NCBI GenBank assembly: GCA_037013495.1
Contig: CM072806.1
Coordinates: 5,667,001 to 5,731,000, forward strand
From: Hippophae tibetana
Lineage: Eukaryota; Streptophyta; Magnoliopsida; Rosales; Elaeagnaceae
Direction: 5' to 3'
Length of the DNA: 64,000 bases
This document shows, one piece after another, positions 51,136 to 63,530 of this stretch. Below the pieces are notes generated by a model. That model searched no databases, was not told the origin of the DNA, and worked only from the letters and a program-made list of their open reading frames with translations. The position numbers were made by a program, and so were the translations under genes. The first letter of the stretch is position 1. Each line of letters opens with the position of its first letter.

Positions 51136-53400
51136 ACTATAACTATTGCTTATTCTTATACGTTATTTTTATCTGTGTTTGTCTTTTTTTGGTAAAATAT
51201 TATAAAAAACTTGTATATGTTCATACACATTCCCTGTTCCCTCCCTCCACGAGCTCTTCACTCTACTTTGTTCAAACAATCATTAGGCTTTGTTTCAATT
51301 TTCAGGCTATTTAAACAAAACTACTCCTTTATTTTTATTTTTTTTGGAATAAAATTATACAACCATACATCTATATAATAACAGGGTTCAAACTCACCCT
51401 TACTTATTGCATATAAGGAGTACATATTTATGCATTACGAAATAATAATTAGTTAAAAAACTAATTTCAAATCAAGTTAAAAGGATGGTTTTTAGGACAT
51501 GTGAATGAAAATTTATTTAAATTAAATGGTATTTTCTAACAATTTGTATTGAATAATTGGGTATTTGGTTTTTATGATTTGATATTATTATGTAGTTGTT
51601 TAAAGGAATTCAAATGAAAAGATTTTGAAGCAAACGTGAGACAAGATGATTTTAAAATAACAAATTTGGTTATTATTGAAACTTCAAATACATGAGTGGT
51701 AGACATTAGTATTCTAATTGAGTGTATATGCTCTATACATACAATTTCAACAACTTGTTTTAATTAGTGATTCTAATTTTTTTCTAAAATTTTATATGAG
51801 ATTTACTTATGGACCAAGAGTATCCATAATTATTTATTTAATCATAACTATACATTTTACTTTTTTTCAAAAAAAAATTTATATATCTTTAAAATATATT
51901 TTATTCTAAAATATTTGTAAAATATTTTAAAGAAATTAACATCAGTTTCTATCATAAACAAATTATGGGAAAAAGGTTTCCCAATTTTTTTTGTCCTTGA
52001 TCTAATCTATCAATCTACAAGTGATTCATAATTCTAAATAAATAAAATGGTAAATTAAAAATACCTCCACCCATATTTAAGGAAATAAAAAAATAAAATA
52101 TCATTCAAGTTTACAAAATAATTTCATACTTTTTAGACTACTAGAGAATATGTTTACAAAAAAAAAATGATAAATCAAGCTAATTTTTTTTGTGAAATTA
52201 TCTCAAATAACACCCCAAAATTTATGATAACAAAAATATCATTATATCCTTGAGATGAAAATGATATGAATTAGTACTAAAGGTGTTATGTATATATGAT
52301 TTTTAGGGAGTGTTAGATTTGTTATTTTTAAACATTTTTTATTCTCATAAATGCTTTTAAATTTATTTTATATGAGCTCAAATCAGCACAAAATTTGAAA
52401 AAAAAAATTCACATTAGTTTTTCTTTCTTTCTTTTTTAGGTCCTATTAAAATATTTATAAAGGTAATTCTAAGTTTTATTTTTATTTTTATTTTTTATCT
52501 GAATTGGATGTAAAGGAGATGAGATTTATGGATTTCGATTATATTCTTCTATTAAACTCAACCAACTGTTAAAGAAATTACATACTTATTCTTAAAAGTA
52601 GTTTCTTGGAAATAATTTGATTTAATTGTATAGTATAATTTTATTTATAAATGAAAATTTATTTTTTAAATATATATATGTTTTTTCAAATAACATAAAT
52701 TTTTTTTAGCATATTTAAAAATGTGATTCACATATGTTTTTTTATAACACTAGGTTTGAAGATATGTGCTCTATTTTTGAAATCAATTTATATTTTTGAA
52801 TAATTATTTAATAAAAATAATACAATTTATGCAAATATAAAATTTAAAATAATATTACAAATTGTTTAAGAAAAATATCCTTATAGATTTTCTTATAGTA
52901 TAATATTTTTGAATGATATGTATAAAATGTGCTTGTATATATGTAAGTATTTAATTGTTAAAAAAAATGTGCTAGTTTAAATCTTGGTATTATTATTATA
53001 CATATTATATTTAAAAATATAAAATTTTAAATTAATATTATAATTAAATTTGAAAATTAATTTTGCTTAGAAAATAAACATACGCTTAATCTTATTTAAA
53101 AGAAGAAAAAACAAACATTGATTGGGGAAAGGTTTTGAGGTCATTACCATTAGTAAATCCCATAATTAATAAATTTTATAAAATTGTGTTAAGTTGTTAG
53201 ATATGATATATAAGTGATATTACTTAGTTGAATATTTTTACAACATCTTTTGTCATTAAATTATAAAAAATTATTATTAAAAATATTTATTTATTTATTA
53301 ATTATCGTGTAAAAATAACTTTGAGTATAAACAAGTCATCGTAAATTATAACTACTTAACAAAAATACCTTATTAGAGATAGAAAGTCTAAGAAATATTA

Positions 53401-53671
53401 ATAAGAAAGAAAGATGGCTATAAGCCTATAAGTACACTCATTAATTATCTCTCTCCTCTCACACGCAGTCACATAGATATATAGTCTCTCACACACTTTA
53501 ACACAGTCATGGGACCAGTGTCTTCTTCTTAATTTCTAGTTATTTCGTGAACGACACGATCCGAGTCTGCCGCTCTCTCTCTATCTCTCTTGGTCTAACT
53601 CTCTCTGATCCTTTTTTTTTTTCTTCTTTTTAGCTTAATTTCGAGTAGTGGGTTGTACTACTAGTTTGTTG
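53401..53671 (+). promoter_or_regulatory. Core promoter and 5' leader of the PTL gene
   Basis: TATAAG-type boxes at 53419-53424 and 53427-53432 are followed by a CT/CTCT-rich leader (53450-53640), a pattern common in plant leaders and bound by GAGA-binding BPC proteins. A short upstream ORF (ATG 53509 to TAA 53532, MGPVSSS) precedes the main start. The transcription start itself is not visible. Confidence 0.5.
53509..53532 (+). CDS. Upstream ORF in the PTL leader (7 codons)
   Basis: ATG GGA CCA GTG TCT TCT TCT TAA encodes a seven-residue peptide and ends 139 bp before the PTL start. It could lower translation of the main frame by reinitiation. Whether it is in the transcript depends on the true start site. 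Confidence 0.3.
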   Translation: MGPVSSS

Positions 53672-56336
53672 ATGGAAATGGAAGATCAATTTGGCATATC
53701 TGATCTGAGACAGTTAATGAACGGAAGACCTCATTTTCCGACCATCCCACAACCACCAGAACTATTTTCTGGCAACCACCACCACCACAGGAATTTAACT
53801 AGTGGACAACCATACGACATGATTATGATGGGTCGTCACGAGATAATCAATAGTGGGCTTCACGAGTTTCGCTCTGAATCTGCTGCAACTTCTAATACTT
53901 CTCTTAATGTTACTCCTAATTCTAATTTCAATGGTGGGTTAGATTCTGAGACTAACACTTGTTTTGGTACTGATGCTGGAACTGGTCGTTGGCCTCGTCA
54001 AGAAACCCTCACTCTTCTTGAAATCAGATCAAGACTCGATTCTAAATTCAAAGAAGCCAATCAAAAGGGTCCTCTTTGGGATGAAGTTTCTAGGTACCCC
54101 TTTCTTACTCTTTTTTTTTCTTTAATTTTTATTATTAATTTTATGCTTCTCATACCCTAATTTCTTTTTTTTAATGATTTTAACATCTACTGTTGTGGAT
54201 TTTTTAAATCAAATATATTTTTGGAATTCGAAATGACTGTACTTACAATAATTTGGAAGTTATACTTGAAGACCTTTAATCTGATTTTCTAGTTTGTTTC
54301 ATTCATATGAAATGATAATTTTTCAAAATTAATAATATTTATATACAATCAAAGAGTCGATATTTTTTTTATTTTTTATTTTTTCATATAGCTAGAGTTT
54401 TTTTTTTATTATTATTATAGAATGTAGCTAGAGCTAGTTCTATTACTGGTTTGTTTTCTGTTTTGAAAATGGGTACCCTTCATTTTAGTGCAAGTTTACT
54501 GCTGTTTTTGCCTGAACATAGCTGACCTTTCTTATGCTTTTTTAAATACTCTTCATCTGCTGAAAAGACATATCTAATCAAACTCCAACATTATTAATAA
54601 CAAAAAACCAAAAACTTTTGTTTTTAAAATTAACAATTCTGTATAATCATGAACTCAATGATACCCCCCCATTATATCCCAAATGTGTCTGAAACAACTT
54701 CAGACTTTTATCATATCATGAAATTTGTTTCTCTTTTTTTTTTTTTAAAATTTGATCATACATATAAACCCAATTTAATTAGGGTTTTCAATTCCTTACT
54801 AATTTGTTACGAATTTACTTGTACTACAACAATATACGTTATTTGTAAGCACCGAAAATATGTAAGTTTGAACATGGTGGTCGGTAATTCCTAATTAAAT
54901 AAAAAATGTTACTAATTTGTTGTATTATCAGAATAATGTGTGAAGAACATGGGTATCAAAGAAGTGGCAAAAAATGCAGAGAGAAATTTGAGAACTTATA
55001 CAAGTACTACAAGAAAACGAAGGAAGGTAAAGCAGGAAGACAAGATGGTAAACACTACAGATTTTTTCGTCAACTGGAAGCTCTCTACGGCGAAACAAGC
55101 AATCAAGTTTCGATTCCAGAATCCAATTTTATTGGAACCAACCATCGTCACCATTCTAGTTCAATTCATGAAGGGTACCAATCTCATAAGCATAATTGTG
55201 ACAGTCTTAGCATGTCTCAATACTCGTCGGAGTTCGATTCTTCTTCGTCGGAAGATAACAATCTGAGTACTGCTTCTGGACTAATTTTAGAAAATGATAA
55301 TTCGGCTGATAAGAGAAGGAAAAGAAAAGGTAGTTGGAGATTGAAGATAAAAGAATTGATAGACTCACAAATGAAGAAATTGATGGATAAACAAGAGGCT
55401 TGGTTGGAGAAATTGATGAAAACACTTGAACAAAAGGAAAGAGAGAGAAATTTGAGAGAAGAAGAATGGAGGAGATTAGAAGGTTCTAGATTAGACAGAG
55501 AGCACAAGTTTTGGGCCAGAGAAAGAGCTTCGATTGAAGCGCGTGATTCTGTTTTATTTGAAGCATTACAAAAATTAACTGGAAAAGAAATGATGAGGCT
55601 AACATCATCATCTGAAGGTCTAAATCAGATTAATGAAGATGGTAGTGAGATACTGAACAACAACATTAATGGATCAAAAGGAGATCAAAATTGGTCTGAA
55701 TGTGAGATTAATAGATTAATACAATTGAGGGCAAGTGTGGAATTAAAGTTTGAACAAGGTGAGTTTTCAGATGATGAAGTAATGTGGGAAGATATAGCAA
55801 CTAAGATGGTTAGTTTTGGATTTGATAGAAGTGCTTTGATGTTTAAAGAGAAATGGGAAAGCCTCAACAATTATATACTAGTTAAAAAGGCTAATGATGA
55901 ATTTTATGGTAAGAAAAGGAAGGAGAATTCAAGAGGGTATAATAGTAATTTTGATTTTGATTTTCAGAATCATGAATCAAGAACCTCTATATATAATGAT
56001 CATCCTGGAACTTACTCTTATGATATTAATGAAGTACAAGGTCCACATGGAGGTGGGGGAGGAGGAGGAGAGTCTAGTAATGGAATTGGAAGATTACAAT
56101 CAAGTGATGGAGCTTCTCCTTCTGATACTCATAATAATAATAATAATAATAATAGTAGTAATAATAATAATAATAATAATAATACTCATAATGATAATAA
56201 TAATAATAACAATAATAATGTGAGTAATGCAGTTCATGATGCTTGTTTTCCTTTCTTGATGGGTAATGAAGCTGATCACAACTTGTGGGATAATTATGGA
56301 TCATTGAAGCTTAACAAAGGTGGCCATAATCAGTGA
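53672..56336 (+). CDS. PTL: Trihelix (GT-2 class) transcription factor PETAL LOSS ortholog
   Basis: Exons 53672-54093 and 54932-56336 give 608 residues. The junction TCTAG|gtaccc ... atcag|AATAATG restores DEVSR-IM inside the first trihelix, where GT-2 genes carry an intron. The start ATG at 53672 gives MEMEDQFGISDLRQLM, like the PTL N-terminus. Seen in order: a His run (about 33-36), trihelix 1 (105-194, GRWPRQETLTLLEIRSRL through HYRFFRQLEALYG), a basic, Glu/Lys-rich coiled-coil segment (about 268-355), trihelix 2 (about 395-478, first Trp at 395, with YILVKKANDEFYGKKRK), a Gly run (about 514-521) and an Asn-rich tract (541-571). Family knowledge: PTL is a nuclear DNA-binding growth repressor between sepal primordia, affecting perianth shape and petal initiation. 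Length fits Arabidopsis PTL (just under 600 residues). No close gene neighbours are visible. Confidence 0.93.
54094..54931 (+). other. Single intron of PTL
   Basis: An 838-bp AT-rich intron from GTACCC to ATCAG, interrupting trihelix 1 in a codon for Arg141. It contains poly-T runs and no other coding signal. Confidence 0.88.
56128..56220 (+). repeat. (AAT)n tract coding for poly-Asn in PTL
   Basis: In-frame AAT repeats, broken by AGT, ACT, CAT, GAT and AAC codons, encode an Asn-rich tail region. Such tracts are prone to length change, and the region is outside both DNA-binding domains. Confidence 0.9.
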
Positions 56337-59300
56337 GTTTTATTTCAGATAATTATCAAAATATTTAATTGTTCTAATTTAAAGATATTGTTGTATGAGG
56401 ACTATTATTATTTGTGTTAATTTCGAATTTCATACATATATACATATATATATTTTATATGTCTCTGTTTGTCAGAGATGTATGCGCTTTATATTATATA
56501 TATGTACGTAAGCAAGAAGCTAACTGAGAAATTAATTACAAATATTTATTATACGTGTAGTGACTCAGAAGTTAAGAGACATATATATATATATCATATA
56601 TGAATCTTAACAGAGGTAAATAATGATAATCATTTTTATTTTAATGTTTTCCATAATTGTTGCATGTGACTGCGATGAAAATGCTTATTTATTAATTACT
56701 ACATTTTAATAGCCATTTTTAATTTAGTTGTTGGATCGCACCCTTAATTTTTATTTATGTACTTCATAAAGAAGTTTTGGTGCGACTGTGCATAACGACG
56801 TACAGATTTGGAATTTGTCATGCCATGTAGCTCTAAATATGTTTGCCATGATCTTTCTCTATGTTGGTATGATTTGGATGCTCGGGAAATTGTATTAAGT
56901 TTGTGTTTTATGTGAGGCTTTGATGAAAATAATTAACCCTTATGTATTTTACTCACATAATTATATTTAATTAAAAGTTAACATATAAGTTGTAATTATG
57001 ATATAATTGTAAAAAAATGATATATAAGTAAATTTTCAAAACAAGAATGTCCAATATTAGCTCTGTCCATTTCTATTGATAATTTATATACAAGCACGTA
57101 GGGGCACATGTACAAGGGTTGAGTTTATAAAAAAAGTTTAGATAGAAAATTGATATTTTAAATAGTAACCATTGAGATTAGTGATGTAATTAGAAAATTA
57201 TTTTTAAGAGTGGATATTTTAATATATCAAATATTAAATATAAAATCATAAATTAGATTCAACAATCTATAACTCAATAATATGGAATGAAGTAAGGTTG
57301 TATAAAATATCTGAAAATTATTATAATTATAATTCTACTTATTTAAAATCAGATTACAACTGATATCGATATTTTTAATATATTTTTAATTGTATAATCC
57401 ATAGAAACTCTCAACATATATTCAATGGAGTTATTATTATTTTTATGAAAAAAAATGTCTTTAGATGAAATAATAGATTAATAAAATGTAATATTTGATA
57501 CTTAATAGATCTTATAAATTAAAATAATCTAATATATATATATATATATATACGTTAAAAACATCATTTATGTTTAATAAAAATCACATTTGATTGTTTA
57601 ACTTTTTTAATACATTCCTTGTATCTAGTTTAAATATGGATTGTTATTTCATTTTTAGGATAAAATATTTAAGAAATACAATCAATATATTTTACAAATT
57701 TAAGGATAAATAAATTGTAATTTTAGGTTGAAAATCTTATTTTGGTCCAAAATGAGAATAGTAGCTTTATAATTCTCAAAAATTACAAAAATAAGTTGCA
57801 AGTAATTGTTTCCTATATGTTAATTAATAGTTATCATGCAATTTGAACATTTTACTTTTATAAATTTAATACATTAGTCATTTTAAAAAAAAAATTGTGT
57901 ATTTTAGTCACTTTCTTGTTGTATTTTGAATACTTAACAATTTTTTGTCAAATTTTTAGTTGTTTGGAAAAAATTAATTTAAATCAAACTAAATCTTAGT
58001 ATCAGGGATTGACATATGTTTAAAGGAAAAAATGCTTTAAAAAGTTCAAAAAAATAATTAAAATAATTAAATCGTAATAATTTAAGGTAAATTTATCGAT
58101 GCATCTAAATAAAAAAACAAAGTGGCATTAAGTTCACTTTTTTTTCCTAATGAATTATATTTAAATTTTATCATAAATAATAAAAATATAATAATTTGTA
58201 AATCATATATGGACATTGTACTACGAACTATTACATTTGTTTTTTCGTTGATAATTATTTCTTTATTTCAAAGTTATTTAAATTATTTATCAGTACTACT
58301 GTCTACTAGTCTCTCCAATTATAAGAGTTATTCTATAACTTTTTTATATCATATTGATTTAGATAATGATTATATGGTTTCCTGTAAACACTGTCATAAT
58401 TTTATTATCTTATATTATTTAATATTCATTGATTCTATATATTACAATTATAATTAATATAATAATTTCTTCACATCACTTATGAAAAATTTGTAATTAA
58501 TTAAGAGTCTTTTTTAATATTATGTTAAATACGTTGTCATCAATGATCTCATCAAAACAACAAAAAATAACATGTAACACGACTATAGTTTAAAATTATA
58601 TAAATTATATTGTGGAGTGAGAGTTAGAAATAAGAAGTTTTTGAAAAAAAATATCAAATCTTTACCAACATTTCTAAAATGTTGTTTTAAAAATACATGT
58701 ATTTTAAGTCAAAATGTACTAATAGAATATAAGTTAATATTTTTGTGAAGCAAATTTCAAGTTTATATATCTATAATCTATATTCTTATTACAGTTACAT
58801 AGACGCGCACATCAAATAAATTTTGGCCGATTTTATCAGAAGTTTTTATATATTTACAAAATTCCTAATGCCATTTGGGTTAATTTATTTCAATGAAATA
58901 AAGTTTGCTACTATTATCCAAACGTATATGAATACATGAAGTCTAAGTTAAAATAAGAAGAAAATTATTTTATAAGAAAAAAAAGAGAGGAGAATATAAG
59001 TGAAGAAGAAATCATATGCATAAGTACAGCTATTAGATAAATTAGAGAGAAAATATATATTAGAAAAAAGAAGCATAAACATATTGATTACTTATTATTT
59101 AAAAGAAAAAAAACATTCATATTTATCTTTATAAAAAGATAAGTATCAAGTAAAAAATATTATCAATTTATAAATTAAAAATGCGTAAACATTCTGATTA
59201 CTTTTTATAAAAGATAAAAAAAATCATATTTATCATCAAAACATTTATTAGGCATTTCGTTTTTTTAATAAATTAAAGCATAACCAATAAAAACCTTAAA

Positions 59301-59480
59301 TACTTTTTTAAATAAAAAATTATTGGTAAAAGAATTCAATAGTTATATCAAGACATTTTGATTAAATTGACAACTTTTTAGTATCATCTTCATAAAACTT
59401 CTAAATTACAAATATTATTAAATATGAAAAAATACAAATTAAATCTAAACAAAACCTATAATTTAATTTAATGTTAGCAT
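56337..59480. other. PTL 3' UTR and AT-rich intergenic DNA
   Basis: The first several hundred bases are probably 3' UTR; I see no decisive poly(A) signal. The remainder is AT-rich with short (AT)n tracts (for example 57532-57552). No supportable gene. Confidence 0.6.
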
Positions 59481-60780
59481 TCGAATAAATGAAAAAATTA
59501 GCAAATAGTGTGACATCTCATCACCAAGTTACATCACAAATACGACGAGCCCTAAAAGCTATACTATCTACATAGTATTGAAAGTGATGAAGTTTGAAAA
59601 AGAGTGACATCATAAACAAAGTCTAATTCTAACCAAAGTTTCTACCACCTAATTAAGTGTAGCATACTTCATTGCATAAATATTCATTGTTAGTTCTACC
59701 TCAAAATCACATGAAACATCAATTGGGATATAAAAACATTCATTAACGAAGGATCTTGATATTCGAAAAGTACTCGTACAACCAGATAACCCTGGTGACT
59801 CAAAAACAACACGATATGTATTAGCCTTGATCCATCTCGAAAAAGTTACCATCCAAGTAACTTTTATAATTCAAGGAGCCCATTGTGGGGCGCCTTGTAT
59901 CCGTGAACGATGAAGAACTTAAAGATCATCCATTGTACTTCATATGAATCCACGCTTTAAAAGTCCTATCTCACTAAATAAACCACCAAATTGTTGCAAA
60001 TGCAAAGCTCATATGCATATATGTATCCTTAAAACAATCCTTGCTTTCCATAAGTTACTAATTTGTGACCCAAGGTTGGTTGTCATTGCGATTGACCATA
60101 AATCAAGAATGGAAGAATCTAAACGAAGGTCTCATACCAAAAAAATAGCGTAAGAGGTCCCAAAGTACACCTATAAAATGACAACTCAAAAAAATGTAAG
60201 AGATAGATTTATAAACTAGGCCACAAAGGGAATTTTTGGAAGGAAAGAATGTTCTCTCTTGTTTGCCTATCAATCAATGGGAAGTTTTTTCTATATAGCA
60301 TGCTAAAATAAGATGTATGTTGGCGGTATGAAAATGCCCTAAATAGTCCTATCACAACTCTTGAGTTCCTTGATCACACTTAAGGAAACATAGCCCTCAT
60401 TCATTGTAACTCATAACTTAATTAAACGTGTCCAAATTCTTATGTTTGTGCCTATTAAGCGAATACCTAAAGTAATATCTTGATAGGGATCTGCAAAAGA
60501 AAGTGATAGATGTTATCGATCTCCCTATAAATAATCTCCTATCAAAGAATACATCAATGGGTTCACTAGGGTTTATTTATTTTTTTCAATTAGATGAGTA
60601 CCAAGCCATTTATTCATCTAAAATCTTTTTGAAGAATCTCTACAAACTAACAACTAGTTTCTTCAATATGGTCAAATAATGAGTTCATATATTGGGCCAA
60701 ATGAAAGAGCGAACTTAATAACTATGTGGAGCTTCTTTCTTATCTAAGTACTGTCTACGTGAGTAAGACATCGTTATTGT
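59480..60780 (-). mobile_element. LINE remnant: zinc-binding RT and RNase H-like domains
   Basis: On the minus strand about 59649-59852 reads FSRWIKANTYRVVFESPGLS then CTSTFRISRSFVNECFYIP then FEVELTMNIYAMKYA, the layout of the RNase H-like (RVT_3) domain at the end of plant LINE polyproteins. The usual Asp after WIKANT is replaced by Tyr, so it is catalytically dead. Sequence upstream on that strand (about 60150-60600) has stop-broken zf-RVT-like phrases (LPI-D-QANKREHSFLP). Many stops and frame changes. There is no poly-A tail or target duplication I can define, so the ends are approximate. Confidence 0.55.
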
Positions 60781-61354
60781 GTTTTTTATGATAATCGGTT
60801 AGACAAACTTTCTTAACACGATCTTATTTAGTAGGTTGCAAAATAGGTGAATAAATATGATAAATTTTTTATCTAATGTGTAATTAAGAAAGTATATAAT
60901 CCAAAAAAAAAATTATTTTAACTTATTTTTATTTTCTAACTCATAAATGTTTATATACCGAGTCTAATATAAAATTGAAGTAATTGTTGATTCTTGTATA
61001 TAGCAACTTAACATTGTTAAATATTTTAATTTATTTGTTACATTGTAAATAAATATAATAGTGTATACAATAATTAATTGACCTTCAAAAATCATGAAAT
61101 GCGAAATTGATATTAAAATTTCCAATGTCTTATTATGAAAAATCTTTAAGATGATTTCATAGCTTGTTTTTGGGTCTAAATTATCATAAATTGGAAGATT
61201 TTGCGTTCGATTTTAATTTTTATTAAAATCATTCAGATATAAGGTTTATCATTATTTTGATAAGATAATGTTTTACCGTGATAAGTCTTATAACGATACT
61301 AATAAGGCTAACATGAAAGGTTTACCACCGTTGTGATAAGATATTGTATTGTCG

Positions 61355-61440
61355 TGATAATCCTTACAATAAGGTATTGTCTTGTTGTGATAATCCTTAC
61401 AATAAGGTATTGTCTTGTCGTGATAATCCTTACAATAACA
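61355..61440. repeat. 33-bp minisatellite, nearly three copies
   Basis: TGATAATCCTTACAATAAGG units start at 61355, 61388 and 61421. Upstream, related TGATAAG-TATTGT-GTCG sequence (61261-61350) suggests older, decayed units. The period is a multiple of three, which makes a repetitive but probably meaningless frame. Confidence 0.88.
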
Positions 61441-62461
61441 TTGGATGTCTTCTAATGTATTTACATACTAAACCAATGCCCTTCTATACTAACCTAAAAG
61501 TTCATTGGACGTGGACTATGGTTGTAAAAGTTATGTTGATGACTCTATATTGTACGAATATTTTGATATTAATTACAGGTGTAAGATATATTGAAAGGTG
61601 ATTTTGATAAAAAAAAAATTAATTGTAAAATTTCTATTAGTTTGATAAATCATTGTTCATGAACCAAAGGTTCACTAAAAAAATAAAAAACAAAATGATG
61701 CTAACGGAGGATTGAAGAAAAGCTCGTTTATATTATAGCAAAAATGAAAAATGAAGACTACACATGCAAATGATTCACTACGATATTTACATAGTAGGTA
61801 TAGTAGCTCTTACCCAATTCACACACACTAACCAATTCCTAACAAACTTTTTACTAAATAAAGAGTGTTAAGCTGCATTCAAGTGTAAGCAAACTTGCCT
61901 AGGATCATTACTACTAACACAATTATTATTTTTGACCTATTATTGCTTGCTTTAAAATTTCAACAATCTAATTTTACATTTAAATGTATATGATGAATTT
62001 GAAGTTTATTAAAAATCCTTTTTTAATTAACACCTTTTCTAATGTATGGTTTAGTTATGACAAATAAAAATAACAACAAGAAAATTAAGGATAGTATTAT
62101 TAAAAATATATATTTCTTTTGGTAATTAAATGATTATTTATATTATATTGATTTATTGAGTTCACATGATAGAGAACTTTAGTTATGTACTAAAATAATA
62201 TTTTATTTTTTAATAAATCAAATATTTATAAAAAAGTATATATGAAATAATTTATATTTATGTGCATGCATTTTACTAATATATATATAAAAAAGTTTAA
62301 ATCACGTTTAAATAATTTTTCAACAAAAATATCCTAATTCTTTTAAATAATGATATATGTTATCCTTTCTATTTTATTTTAATTTTTTAAAAAAATTTAA
62401 GGTCATACCTTTAAAAGAAATTTTATAATTTTAGAAAATTATTTTCAAATAGATATATTAT

Positions 62462-62464
<3 letters not shown>

Positions 62465-62499
<35 letters not shown>
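62465..62499. repeat. (TA)n microsatellite
   Basis: About 17 TA units. Confidence 0.9.
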
Positions 62500-62503
<4 letters not shown>

Positions 62504-63389
62504 ACTTATTAGAAAAAAATACATATATTTTAAAAAATTAAAAAAAAAATCAATACTTGTCGTATCTATTTTTAATATATATGTATGTTTTAGTTATAGA
62601 GTTTTTACAATAACTAATCTTTAATTGAACAAAAATATTTTGATTATATTTTTATTTTTTTTAATTATTATTATACTAAATAAATTTCAAACATATTACA
62701 AAAATTAAACAAAAAAAAGTAAAAATTCAACAATTACCTGTAAATCACGTCTTTTTAACTAGTAGAGTACTTCGTCTGCAAGTTATTTATTAGGGGAATT
62801 AAGATTTTTTTTCTCTTTCTTTCTATTCCTGTGTTTCAAAAAACTACCATAATCTATTTTTTAGTAACTAACTGTACATGCCTTGATTGTTTTCAAAAAA
62901 AAAAAAAAATTTATGTGTGAGCATGCATATGTGTGAATTATAATCGCATAAGAAAGAAATAATCTTAACATAATAAACACATGATAAAATAAATTGATTT
63001 TAACTTTTTTATTTTTATAAAAATAAAAAAATATATATAAAAAATAAAAATTAAATTAAATTAACTACTAATAATAATGCATAATATATATATACATGTT
63101 ATGTCTAAATTTTTCCCTACAAGAAGGACAAGATTACACGAAAGGACAAACTAGAGCAGCTCTAGCTAGGAAGAATTTAGTAACTATCAATTAAAACATA
63201 ATTTTGAAGAGAACTAAAAGCACATTTTTGAATTACAAACAAAAATTAGATAGTAGTTTAAGTTTTGTCTCTTTGACATATACATATAAAAAGCTAGTTT
63301 AATTTACATACATCTTTCTTCCAACAGATACGGCTTAACTTTTTAAGAGGACCACGCATAACCAAAATGGCCATTTGCATAGGTGTCAT

Positions 63390-63530
63390 ATTTTGCGTCG
63401 GTTCAAAAAACCAACACAGATTTTCTTCTTTCTTAAACTTATTTTGAGTTTTTTTTTTTTCAACAACTGATGCAAATAATATTTTTAAACGAAATTTGCA
63501 TAGAATGTTTTCATAACCGACGCAAACAAA
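63390..63530. repeat. Inverted GCGTCGGTT repeats, possible CACTA-type subterminal fragment
   Basis: TTTGCGTCGGTTC near 63393 faces AACCGACGCAAAC near 63514 on the opposite strand, with degenerate copies (CAACTGATGCAAAT) between. Arrays of this motif are common near the ends of plant CACTA elements and related MITEs. No CACTA termini or 3-bp duplication could be placed. Confidence 0.4.

Larger units (their letters stand above)
46481..53400. other. AT-rich intergenic DNA upstream of PTL
   Basis: No host gene seen in about 7 kb. It holds a long (AT)n microsatellite (47759-47802), a telomere-like TTTAGGG tract (49710-49870), a more complex block with AACGG cores and ACGT motifs (50640-51075), and a perfect AT palindrome (51097-51135). 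Confidence 0.6.

Noticed and set aside
58122-58457. Plus-strand 111-codon frame rich in Leu, Ile, Tyr and Ser
   Set aside because: It starts with GTG, reflects AT-rich composition and has no recognisable domain or splice context.
61344-61601. Plus-strand 85-codon frame with repeated DNPYNKVLSC units
   Set aside because: The repetition is just the 33-bp minisatellite read in one frame. There is no ATG-led, gene-like context.
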